A stretch of 64,000 bases of DNA, taken from assembly GCA_964351995.1 (NCBI GenBank), contig CAYGQE010000015.1:1-64000 (forward strand), written 5' to 3'. Position 1 is the stretch's first letter; each line of letters starts with the position of its first letter. The position numbers were made by a program, and so were the translations under genes. Origin of the DNA: SZUA-35 sp964351995 (GTDB taxonomy: Bacteria > Actinomycetota > Acidimicrobiia > Acidimicrobiales > SZUA-35). This document shows, one piece after another, positions 44,283-52,321 of the stretch. The notes under the pieces were generated by a model. The model made no database searches. It saw nothing but the letters and a program-made list of their open reading frames with translations, and was not told the origin of the DNA.

Positions 44283-45377
44283 TCAGGTCGGCGGTTCGGC
44301 ATCGGCGGTCAATGGGCCCGCATGGGCAGCGTCGTTGAACGAGCGAACAATCCACTGATCACCGCTGACCACGATGTGGCTGATGGCTGAGTTGCGTGAA
44401 CCCATCAGGTTGAACATGTTGATGCCGAGTGCGTGGCCCAGCAGCGAAGCAATCGTTCCACCGTGTACGAACACCGCAATGAGCTCGTCGGCATGAGCAG
44501 CGGCGAGGCGCTGGAGCGCTGGCACGGTGCGGCCAGCGAACTCGGCGTTGGATTCGGCCCCCTCGACCTCACCCCACTCGCGGTTGGCTCGCATGGCAAC
44601 CGTTGACGGGTGGCCATCGGCCGACATCTTGCGGAAGAGCCCACCTTCGCCAACGCCGAGGTGAACCTCGCGCAGATCGGCCTCGACGGTGATCGGCAGA
44701 TCGAGGTGACCAGCCAGAGGCGCCGCAGTCTGGCGGGTGCGTTGCAGCGAGGTGGCGTAGATGGCGTTGATTGGTTCGGCGGCAAGTCGGGCGCCGACCC
44801 GCTCTGCCTGCCATTCGCCAAGAGAAGAGAGCGGTGGATCACCCTGGCCATCGACCAACGGGAAGGGTGATGCTTCGGTGAAGGGAGCCGACTGCCCGTG
44901 GCGAACCAGGAGGACCTGGCAGGCTCCGGCGTCTGGCTGAAAGAAGGTCTGGGGATACTGCTTTGTCTCAGTCACCTCGTCACCGTAGTGGCGGTCGCCC
45001 GGTGGCTCGAAGTGCGTGTCCGTCGTGGTGGAAACCTTGCGGTCAGGAGTGACGTGCTGAGGGCCGTCGTTCGCTTTGACGTTGCTGCTTGGCTTGATGA
45101 CGCCGAGCACCTTGAAGACTGTGAGCGCACCAAGGACAGTGAACTCTGGGCGGTAGAGCCGAGCATCAAGGGTGCCAGGTATGTCGACCGGAGAGAGTTC
45201 GACGATGCCAGCGACGGTGAGGTTGCGCAGTTGCTGAGCGAGCGGATCGTCTTCTCGAGGCGTCCAATTGCTCGCCGTGTCGGCCATCCGCTCGATGGCG
45301 TCGAGGTTCCGGAGTGCCGCCATCACGCGGCGAGGGTCTGCTGGCTCTTGACCCGGTGCCAGTCCGTTCTCTTGCAC
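44283..45377 (-). CDS. Histidine phosphatase with an uncharacterised N-terminal domain
   Basis: The 364-residue product has a C-terminal histidine phosphatase domain starting VLLVRHGQSAP near residue 155, with the second catalytic histidine in VFVHGGTIASLL. The first 90 residues (AALRNLDAIERMAD, then LARLYRPEFT-like hydrophobic part) belong to no family I recognise, and a hydrophilic linker follows. G/C bias at third positions stays coding-like through this part, so the long form seems real. A shorter protein from an internal GTG (VTETKQ, about residue 135) is possible. It starts with GTG and is divergent from the oligopeptidase gene. Confidence 0.7.
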   Translation of the reverse strand: MQENGLAPGQEPADPRRVMAALRNLDAIERMADTASNWTPREDDPLAQQLRNLTVAGIVELSPVDIPGTLDARLYRPEFTVLGALTVFKVLGVIKPSSNVKANDGPQHVTPDRKVSTTTDTHFEPPGDRHYGDEVTETKQYPQTFFQPDAGACQVLLVRHGQSAPFTEASPFPLVDGQGDPPLSSLGEWQAERVGARLAAEPINAIYATSLQRTRQTAAPLAGHLDLPITVEADLREVHLGVGEGGLFRKMSADGHPSTVAMRANREWGEVEGAESNAEFAGRTVPALQRLAAAHADELIAVFVHGGTIASLLGHALGINMFNLMGSRNSAISHIVVSGDQWIVRSFNDAAHAGPLTADAEPPT

Positions 45378-45462
45378 GTGACCAGCTTCGACCGAACGGT
45401 CGATCGTGGGATGGGTCGGCGGACCTTTGGGGCCGATCGATCGTTGCCTCTAGCCTGCCGTG

Positions 45463-47574
45463 GTGACGCTCGAACCCCTGCAGTACCCCCTCTCGCCGCC
45501 CGCTCGCCCTTCTGCTCCTCGCGAGCTCTGGGGGGAACGATTCGAAGATCCGTATGCGTGGCTTCGCAACGCCGAAGATCCCGAGGTGCTTGCGTTCCTC
45601 GAAGCGGAGAACGCTCACACTGACGCAGTCACTGCTCCCTTGGAGGAACTCCGCGCGTCACTGTTCGCCGAGTTCAAAGGGCGAATCAAGGAAACGGATC
45701 TCAGCGTTCCAGTCGAAAAGGACGGATGGAGCTACTACTCACGCACGGTCGAAGGACTTCCCTACGGTTTGCACTGCCGCCGCCCGATCTCTGACGAGGC
45801 CGAACAGCCTGAAGTCATCTTGATCGATGAGAATGTAGAAGCCGCCGACGGCGACTACTTCGAGCTGGGAGTCTTCGATGTATCGCCGGACCATCGTCTG
45901 CTGCTGTGGGCGGTAGACCGAAGCGGTGATGAGAGGTTCGAGCTGAGGGTTCGGGATCTGGCGACGGGGAGCGATTTCGACGATGTCATTCCCGACGTCA
46001 GCTACGGCTCAGCATGGGCCAGCGACAACTCGACGTTCTTCTACGTTCGTGTCGACGACGCTGAGCGTCCCTTTCAGGTCTGGCGTCATTGTTTGGGAAC
46101 GCCGGTCGACCATGACGTCATGGTGTTCGAGGAGCTGGATCAGCGGTTCTTCGTCGGTGTGGGACGTGAGCGCGACGACTCGTTCATCCAGATCGGCGTG
46201 GGCTCGGCGATCACCGACGAGCTGTGGCTTTTGCCGGCTGACGAACCAGAGGCTCCGCTGCGCTGTTTTGCCGAGCGGCGCAATGGCATCGAATACGCTG
46301 CAGCACACCACGAAGGTCGCTTCATCTTGTTGACCAACGATGGCGCAGAGAACTTCCGGATCGCCGAGACACCGGTCGACGCGACTGAACCAGAGCACTG
46401 GGTGGACCTCGTGCCGCATCGGCCGGATGTCCACGTGTCCGGTTTTGACGCATTGCGGGATCATCTCGTGATCTTCGAGCGAGTGGATGCGGTCACGCAG
46501 ATGCGCGTCCGGCGTTGGGACAGCGGCGCCGAACACGTCATCGCTCAGGCCGAGGAGATCTCGACCGTGTGGCCAGGTGCGAACCCCACCGCTGAAACCA
46601 CCTGGTTCCGCTACGGGTACAGCTCGATGGTCACACCAGCTGCCGTGCTGAGTTACGACCTCGATGAGCGCACGACGAAGGTCCTCAAGGCCACCGAGGT
46701 GCTCGGCGGCTTCGACGCAGCGAAGTACCAGACACAGCGCTCGTGGGCCGTCGCCGACGACGGTGAACGCATTCCCATGAGCTTGGTCTGGCGACGCGAC
46801 CGGCCAGCAGGGCCCGGCCCGGCCCTGATCGGGGCGTACGGTGCCTACGAGGTCTCGTCCGATCCGGGTTTTTCGACGATGCGCCTCTCATTGCTCGATC
46901 GTGGATTCGTCGTGGCGATTGCACACGTGCGGGGCGGTGGGGAACTCGGCCGTCGCTGGTACGTCGGGGGAAAGTTCGAACAGAAGCGCAACACGTTCAC
47001 TGACACCGTCGCATGTGCCCGTCACCTTGTTGCCGAAGGTTGGACCAAGCCCGAGCAACTGGGCTTGCGTGGTGGCTCTGCCGGCGGCCTCCTCGTGGGA
47101 GCAACGCTCAATCTGGCCCCCGATTTGTTCGGTGCCGCCGTGGCACAAGTTCCGTTCGTGGACGCGCTCAACACGATGCTCGACCCGAGCCTGCCGTTGA
47201 CGGTGACTGAATGGGAAGAGTGGGGTAACCCTGCAGAGTCTGAGGTGATCTATCGGGAGATGCGGGCCTACACGCCATACGAAAACGTGCAGCCGACCGC
47301 CTATCCGAGCATCCTCGCAACCGCGGGTCTCAATGATCCCCGGGTGGGCTACTGGGAACCAGCCAAGTGGGTGATCGCACTGCGTGAGCAGTCCACGAGT
47401 GACCGCCCCATCTTGCTGCAAACCGATATGGGTGCTGGTCACGGCGGTCCTTCGGGACGCTATGACGGCTGGCGTGACGAAGCCAAGGTCCTGGCCTTCT
47501 TGATCGAGACGCTCGGGGCCCCGCACACGCCGCTCGACCGTGTTCCTGCAAGCAATGTCGCGCCCGGGTCGTGA
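45463..47574 (+). CDS. ptrB: Prolyl oligopeptidase family peptidase (oligopeptidase B-like, S9A)
   Basis: A roughly 703-residue peptidase with an N-terminal seven-bladed propeller (about 75-420) that limits access to small peptides. A C-terminal alpha/beta hydrolase domain has the catalytic Ser in RGGSAGG (near 540), the Asp in GLNDPRVGYWEP (near 625) and the His in GHGG (near 661). Oligopeptidase B cleaves after Arg/Lys; this specificity is inferred. TAGCCT (45451-45456) lies 6 nt before GTG 45463, and GTG 45460 is the other possible start. It lies just before the proteasome genes and may finish off proteasome-derived peptides (inference). Confidence 0.92.
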   Translation: MTLEPLQYPLSPPARPSAPRELWGERFEDPYAWLRNAEDPEVLAFLEAENAHTDAVTAPLEELRASLFAEFKGRIKETDLSVPVEKDGWSYYSRTVEGLPYGLHCRRPISDEAEQPEVILIDENVEAADGDYFELGVFDVSPDHRLLLWAVDRSGDERFELRVRDLATGSDFDDVIPDVSYGSAWASDNSTFFYVRVDDAERPFQVWRHCLGTPVDHDVMVFEELDQRFFVGVGRERDDSFIQIGVGSAITDELWLLPADEPEAPLRCFAERRNGIEYAAAHHEGRFILLTNDGAENFRIAETPVDATEPEHWVDLVPHRPDVHVSGFDALRDHLVIFERVDAVTQMRVRRWDSGAEHVIAQAEEISTVWPGANPTAETTWFRYGYSSMVTPAAVLSYDLDERTTKVLKATEVLGGFDAAKYQTQRSWAVADDGERIPMSLVWRRDRPAGPGPALIGAYGAYEVSSDPGFSTMRLSLLDRGFVVAIAHVRGGGELGRRWYVGGKFEQKRNTFTDTVACARHLVAEGWTKPEQLGLRGGSAGGLLVGATLNLAPDLFGAAVAQVPFVDALNTMLDPSLPLTVTEWEEWGNPAESEVIYREMRAYTPYENVQPTAYPSILATAGLNDPRVGYWEPAKWVIALREQSTSDRPILLQTDMGAGHGGPSGRYDGWRDEAKVLAFLIETLGAPHTPLDRVPASNVAPGS

Positions 47575-47664
47575 CGATTCAGAAGATGTCGAAGCAACTC
47601 GGTCAGCCCGTTCTCTGCGCGAGCAACGAGACGGCTAAGGTCCGAACCCAACCGGGGGTCTTCC

Positions 47665-49425
47665 GTGAACGAATCTGAGTACGAACGCCGCCTCAGCTCC
47701 TACGAAGTAGGAATGGCGGAACTGCAGAACCAACTGAAGGTGATGGAGGAAGAGGTCATCACCCTGCGCCGTCGCCTCCAAGACGCGCCCAAGAGGGTGC
47801 GTACGCTCGAAGAGCGACTGCTCGACACCAAAGGGCAGTTGGCGCAAGCGGTCAGCCAAAACGAAAAGCTCACCTACACGCTGCGCGAAGCTCGAGAGCA
47901 CATCGCAGCGCTTCGTGAAGAGGTTGACAAGCTTGCGCATCCTCCCTCTGCCTACGGAACCTTTCTGGGGCACAACGACGACGAGACTGCCGACATCTTC
48001 ACCAGCGGCCGCAAGATGCGCGTCGAGGTCCATCCCGCCATTGCGGTCGACGAACTCCGAAAGGGCGACGAAGTCGTCCTGAACGAGTCGCTCAACATCG
48101 TGAAGGTCCGCCCGCCCGAACAGTCTGGTGAAGTGGTTTCGGTGAAAGAAGTGCTCGACGGTGGCTTACGGGCCGTCATTGTCGGCCGTGCCGACGAAGA
48201 GCGTGTCGTCGACCTCGCCGAAGATCTCATTGGCACCCGTATCCGCTCCGGTGATTCGCTGATTCTCGAACCTCGGGCTGGGCTGTTGGTCGAAAAGATC
48301 GAAAAGGCGGAAGTCGAAGACCTCGTGCTCGAGGAGATTCCTGACGTCAGCTACGACGACATCGGCGGTCTCGACGAACAGATCGAAGAGATCATCGATG
48401 CCGTTGAACTCCCGTTCTTGCACGCTGATCTGTTCAACGAGCACGACTTGCCAGCACCGAAGGGCATCCTGCTCTACGGGCCTCCGGGCTGTGGAAAGAC
48501 CCTCATCGCGAAGGCCGTTGCGGCAAGCTTGGCCAAAAAAGTCGCCGAAGTGTCTGGTGACACCGAAGCCAAGAGCTTCTTCCTCAACATCAAGGGGCCG
48601 GAACTGCTGAACAAGTATGTCGGCGAGACCGAGCGTCAGATTCGGCTGATCTTCCAGCGAGCTCGAGAGAAGTCAGAAGAAGGTATGCCGGTCATCATCT
48701 TCTTCGACGAGATGGAAAGCCTCTTCCGCACACGTGGTTCCGGCATCAGCTCCGACATCGAGAGCACGATCGTTCCACAGTTGCTGGCCGAAATCGATGG
48801 CGTCGAAACGCTCAAGAACACGATCGTCATCGGTGCATCCAACCGCGAAGATCTGATCGACCCTGCGATTCTGCGCCCCGGTCGGCTCGACGTGAAGATC
48901 AAGATCGAGCGCCCAACCGAAACGTCGGCCAAATCGATCTTCCGTCGCTACCTCACCACCGACCTGCCGATTCACGCCGACGAGGTCGCCGAGCACGGGA
49001 GCGAGCAAGCTGCGGTCGACGCCATGATCGTGGCCGGGGCCGAGTTCATGTACCGAGAAGATGATGACACTCGCTTCCTCGAGGTCACCTACCAAAACGG
49101 CGACAAGGAGATTCTGTACTTCCGGGACTTCTCTTCCGGGGCCATGATCGAGAACATCGTCCGGCGAACGAAGAAGGCGGCGATCAAGCGCTACCTCGAT
49201 GTTGGCGAGAAGGGCATCAAGGCCGAGGACCTGCACGCCTCCATCACTCAGGAGTTCAAAGAGCAGGAGGACCTTCCCAACACCACCAACCCGGACGACT
49301 GGGCGAAGGTGTCCGGCAAGAAGGGCGAGCGCATTGTCTATGTGCGCACGCTCATCAAGAAGGGCGACGGCGACGAAGGCGGTGGCCGTGCCATCGAGCA
49401 AGTAGCGACGGGTCAGTACCTGTAA
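47665..49425 (+). CDS. mpa: Proteasome-associated AAA ATPase Mpa/ARC
   Basis: The 586-residue hexameric ATPase binds Pup, unfolds pupylated proteins and feeds them to the 20S core. Residues 1-92 form the Pup-binding coiled coil. Two OB folds follow (about 95-240), then the AAA domain with Walker A GPPGCGKT (near 272-279) and Walker B IIFFDE (near 342). The C-terminus GQYL is the docking tail for the proteasome alpha ring. GTG start. dop follows after 3 nt, so mpa-dop-pup is one unit. Confidence 0.97.
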   Translation: MNESEYERRLSSYEVGMAELQNQLKVMEEEVITLRRRLQDAPKRVRTLEERLLDTKGQLAQAVSQNEKLTYTLREAREHIAALREEVDKLAHPPSAYGTFLGHNDDETADIFTSGRKMRVEVHPAIAVDELRKGDEVVLNESLNIVKVRPPEQSGEVVSVKEVLDGGLRAVIVGRADEERVVDLAEDLIGTRIRSGDSLILEPRAGLLVEKIEKAEVEDLVLEEIPDVSYDDIGGLDEQIEEIIDAVELPFLHADLFNEHDLPAPKGILLYGPPGCGKTLIAKAVAASLAKKVAEVSGDTEAKSFFLNIKGPELLNKYVGETERQIRLIFQRAREKSEEGMPVIIFFDEMESLFRTRGSGISSDIESTIVPQLLAEIDGVETLKNTIVIGASNREDLIDPAILRPGRLDVKIKIERPTETSAKSIFRRYLTTDLPIHADEVAEHGSEQAAVDAMIVAGAEFMYREDDDTRFLEVTYQNGDKEILYFRDFSSGAMIENIVRRTKKAAIKRYLDVGEKGIKAEDLHASITQEFKEQEDLPNTTNPDDWAKVSGKKGERIVYVRTLIKKGDGDEGGGRAIEQVATGQYL

Positions 49426-49428
49426 CCG

Positions 49429-50943
49429 ATGGCCATTCCCAAAGTCGTCGGTGTCGAAACCGAGCTCGGCATCATGGTGCGAGGCGCTGCCGACTGGAAT
49501 CCCGTGTCCGCCTCGTCCATGTTGATCAACTCCTACGTGGGCACCGACCCCGGAGGAATCGATGATCGTGCCACCCCGGTGGCGTGGGACTTCATTGACG
49601 AAATGCCCGGGGCCGATGCTCGCCAAGCGCTGGCGCCGTCGTTCTCGATGCCGCCGGAAATCGAGACCCATCTGGTGAATGCGGTGCTCACCAACGGCGC
49701 TCGTTACTACGTCGATCACGCCCACCCAGAGATCTCGACGCCAGAGTGCCTCGATGCGTTGGCGGTGACGCTCTATGACCGGGCGGCCGAACTCATCGCA
49801 GTCGAGTCCATGAAGGCGGCCCGGGCGCTGTTGCCGCCAGACCAAGAGGTGATTCTCTACAAGGACAACAGCGATCGCAAAGGCAATGCGTATGGAACAC
49901 ACGAGAACTTTCTCGTCGACCGATCGCTGCCATTCGGCCAGATCATCACCGGAGCGACGATTCATTTCGTCACGCGCCAGATCTTCAGCGGCTCGGGCAA
50001 GGTCGGCAGCGAGCTTCCGGGCACCGCAGGCGCTCACATCCCGTACCAGATAACCCAGCGGGCCGAGCACTTCGAAGAAGAGGTCGGGCTCGAGACCACG
50101 CTGAAACGCCCGATCATCAACACCCGTGACGAGCCTCACGCTGACAGTCAGCGGTATCGGCGGCTTCACGTCATCGTGGGTGATGCCAATATGTCGCAGG
50201 TCGCCACGTTCTTGAAGGTGGGTACCACCTCGATCCTGCTGGCCATGCTCGAGGACCAGGCGTACGACATGTCGATGGTGCTCGATGATCCGGTAAGGGC
50301 CATGCATCACGTCAGCCACGATCTGACGCTGAGCGAACCCATGAAGCTTGCCGATGGCTCGATGGCCACAGCCCTCGAGATCCAATTCGACATGCTCGAA
50401 CAGGCCAAGGCATGGAGTACCCGCCACGGCCTCGAGTCAGTGGGCGGTGACGAGGTCGGCAACATGATTCTCGATCGCTGGGAGCGAGTGCTGATCGGCC
50501 TTGAATCTGACCCGGCCAGCGTGGCCGATCAGATTGATTGGTTGGCAAAGAAGCGGATCCTCGACGGCTTCATGGAGCGCCACGACTGCGGTTGGGACGA
50601 CACCAGGCTCCGAGCGCTCGACCTGCAATATCACGACCTCCGGCCGGAGAAGTCCTTGGCGGCTCGCGCTGGCCTCGAGACGTTGATCGATGACGCTGAC
50701 GCCGCGTTGGCCATGTCCGAGCCGCCGCTGAACACTCGGGCGTACTTCCGAGGCAAGTGCCTCCAGAAGTTCGCAGACTCAGTCGTGGCAGCCAACTGGG
50801 ACTCGATCGTCTTCGACGTCGGCGACGATCCTTTGCGCCGCGTTCCCATGCTCGAACCCACCAGGGGTACGCTGGAACACGTTGGCGCTCTGCTCGACGA
50901 GAGTGCAACAGTTCGTGAGCTCCTCGACAAACTCGGGGCTTGA
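49429..50943 (+). CDS. dop: Pup deamidase/depupylase Dop
   Basis: A 504-residue glutamine-synthetase-fold enzyme that deamidates the C-terminal Gln of Pup to Glu and removes Pup from substrates. GVETELGIM is the ATP/metal-binding start. YYVDHAHPEISTPEC holds the catalytic aspartate (near residue 94), and NTRDEPHADSQRYRRLHVIV is the shared Dop/PafA block. The characteristic Dop loop of about 40 residues after the first strand is present. It is needed here because Pup ends in Gln. Confidence 0.97.
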   Translation: MAIPKVVGVETELGIMVRGAADWNPVSASSMLINSYVGTDPGGIDDRATPVAWDFIDEMPGADARQALAPSFSMPPEIETHLVNAVLTNGARYYVDHAHPEISTPECLDALAVTLYDRAAELIAVESMKAARALLPPDQEVILYKDNSDRKGNAYGTHENFLVDRSLPFGQIITGATIHFVTRQIFSGSGKVGSELPGTAGAHIPYQITQRAEHFEEEVGLETTLKRPIINTRDEPHADSQRYRRLHVIVGDANMSQVATFLKVGTTSILLAMLEDQAYDMSMVLDDPVRAMHHVSHDLTLSEPMKLADGSMATALEIQFDMLEQAKAWSTRHGLESVGGDEVGNMILDRWERVLIGLESDPASVADQIDWLAKKRILDGFMERHDCGWDDTRLRALDLQYHDLRPEKSLAARAGLETLIDDADAALAMSEPPLNTRAYFRGKCLQKFADSVVAANWDSIVFDVGDDPLRRVPMLEPTRGTLEHVGALLDESATVRELLDKLGA

Positions 50944-50969
50944 AACCTTCTGACCGATAGGAACCCTCG

Positions 50970-51164
50970 ATGGCTGAGCGTGAGCAGATCAAGAAGAACC
51001 CGTCCCGTGCAGACGAGGTCGAAGTCGCTGAGGCACCGACTGCCAGCGAATCGGGCGAGAAGCTGAAGTCCGAACTCGACGATCTCCTCGACGAGATCGA
51101 TGACGTGCTGGAGACCAACGCCGAGGACTTCGTGAAGTCCTACATCCAAAAAGGCGGCCAGTAA
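50970..51164 (+). CDS. pup: Prokaryotic ubiquitin-like protein Pup
   Basis: A 64-residue disordered, acidic tag that is linked through its C-terminal residue to lysines on doomed proteins. The helix that docks on the Mpa coiled coil is SELDDLLDEIDDVLETNAEDF (about 34-54). The C-terminus is GGQ, so Dop must deamidate it before PafA can use it. AGGAA precedes the ATG. The gene ends in a pyrimidine tract and a palindrome. Confidence 0.97.
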   Translation: MAEREQIKKNPSRADEVEVAEAPTASESGEKLKSELDDLLDEIDDVLETNAEDFVKSYIQKGGQ

Positions 51165-51188
51165 CCCCCCTTCTCCCTCCCAACCTCC

Positions 51189-51236
51189 GTTCTGCGGCAC
51201 TCTGCCCTCACTTCTGAGGGTGATCCTCCGCAGAAC
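51189..51236. repeat. 48-nt palindrome, left copy flanking the DUF559 gene
   Basis: GTTCTGCGG (51189-51197) pairs with CCGCAGAAC (51228-51236), and CCCTCA (51205-51210) pairs with TGAGGG (51215-51220). The two stems are separated by symmetric 7-nt loops and a CTTC tip. An inverted copy lies at 52227-52274 (41 of 48 positions agree). It may also end pup transcription. Confidence 0.85.
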
Positions 51237-51289
51237 GTCGGTTTCGCACCCTCGGGTGCCTCTCATGCGTCAAGGCAAAGAGGTGTCCG

Positions 51290-52216
51290 ATGTCAAGAAG
51301 AACCGATCATCTGATCGTTTCGCGTGCTGTGTTGAACCACGGGGTGGTCGCTCGTTCCGAACTGCTGCTCGCAGGTTTGAGTTCTGCAAGTATCGACCGT
51401 CGAGTCGGAGGGATCCTGACCCCGCTTCTCCCCGGGGTGTACTCGGTCGGGGCGACGACAGAGCGTGGTTGGGTTGCTGCTGCCCTGACCGCTGAACCGC
51501 GCTCGGCAGCAGCTGATCTCACCGCTGGACAACTCCTCGACCTGCCATCACGTCGATCCAATGGCGTGGCGATCGTGGTCCCGGAATCGGTTCGTCGAAC
51601 CTTCCCGTCCGGCCTCCAGTCTCGACGAACCCGTCATCTTCCGACCGAAGACATCACCATCGTGGATGGGCTCAGGGTCACGTCGGTGGAACGGACGATC
51701 TGCGATTTGGCGAACCTCGTTTCCGCCCGTCAGCTGCAGCGGCTCATCGAAGTGTCGATCGTTCACGACCGGACGACGGCGAGTTTGTTCCGAGCCTGCG
51801 CAGCGAGCTTCTGTCGGCGAGGTCGTCGTGGCAGTGCTCGTATTCGTTTGCTCCGTCACGAGCTGCTCGATCGAGCGGACATCTCCGATTCAGAGCTCGA
51901 ACGGAGGGGCGTTGAGCTGTTGACCACTCGCGGCCTGCACGACTTTCGCCTCCATCACTCACCGCCGTGGCGAGATGGGCCCAGGGGAGTGGTCGACATC
52001 GCGTGGCCTGACCATCGGATGATTGTCGAACTCGACGGGCGTCGTTGGCACACGGTCACCGAGGCGATGCAGGACGATCGTCGTCGTGATCGTCGGGCCA
52101 CGTCGCATGGCTGGGTCGTCATTCGAGCTCCATGGGATGAGGTCGTGCATCGCCCGGACTCACTCATCGCCGATCTACGCGAGCTCCTCCAATCGAGATC
52201 ACCCCATCCCCCGTGA
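51290..52216 (+). CDS. DUF559 (Vsr-like) endonuclease-fold protein with AbiEi-like N-terminus
   Basis: A 308-residue protein. The N-terminal 80 residues (VSRAVLNHGVVARSELLLAG, then RRVGGILTPLLPGVY) form a winged-helix pattern like the antitoxin domain of AbiEi. The middle (81-195) is helical and Arg-rich. The C-terminal domain has the PD-(D/E)xK-like residues Glu203, Asp236 in VVDIAWP, and Glu247-x-Asp249 in MIVELDGRRWH, as in DUF559/Vsr very-short-patch endonucleases. A toxin, nicking or phage-defence role is possible but unproven. ATG has AAAGAGG 6 nt before it, unlike its leaderless neighbours. It lies alone between inverted palindromes, inside the pup-prcBA interval. Confidence 0.85.
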   Translation: MSRRTDHLIVSRAVLNHGVVARSELLLAGLSSASIDRRVGGILTPLLPGVYSVGATTERGWVAAALTAEPRSAAADLTAGQLLDLPSRRSNGVAIVVPESVRRTFPSGLQSRRTRHLPTEDITIVDGLRVTSVERTICDLANLVSARQLQRLIEVSIVHDRTTASLFRACAASFCRRGRRGSARIRLLRHELLDRADISDSELERRGVELLTTRGLHDFRLHHSPPWRDGPRGVVDIAWPDHRMIVELDGRRWHTVTEAMQDDRRRDRRATSHGWVVIRAPWDEVVHRPDSLIADLRELLQSRSPHPP

Positions 52217-52226
52217 TGACGGGCTC

Positions 52227-52274
52227 GAATTGCGGAGGATCACCCTCAGAAATGAGGGCTGCATGCCGCAGAAC
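52227..52274. repeat. 48-nt palindrome, right (inverted) copy flanking the DUF559 gene
   Basis: GCGG (52232-52235) pairs with CCGC, and CCCTCA (52243-52248) pairs with TGAGGG (52253-52258) around GAAA. The right arm CCGCAGAAC (52266-52274) is intact, but the left outer arm has decayed to GAATTGCGG. Reversed, it matches the 51189-51236 copy at 41 of 48 positions, including an unbroken TGAGGGTGATCCTCCGCA. Confidence 0.85.
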
Positions 52275-52321
52275 GGGGAAAGGGGGCGGGGGTGGAGGAG
52301 AGCGGCTGTAGTTTCTTGGCC

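Noticed and set aside
44898..45623. 241-residue plus-strand frame opposite the histidine phosphatase N-terminus
   Set aside because: Composition is Arg-rich and runs into the oligopeptidase gene in another frame; the reverse frame shows better codon bias and joins a real domain.
48673..50427. 584-residue open frame antisense to mpa and dop
   Set aside because: It is His/Asp/Arg-rich with no recognisable fold, and lies fully opposite two well-identified genes; a composition artefact of high GC at third positions.
51189..51236. CRISPR-like interpretation of the palindromes
   Set aside because: Only two copies about 1 kb apart with a gene between, no spacers and no cas genes.
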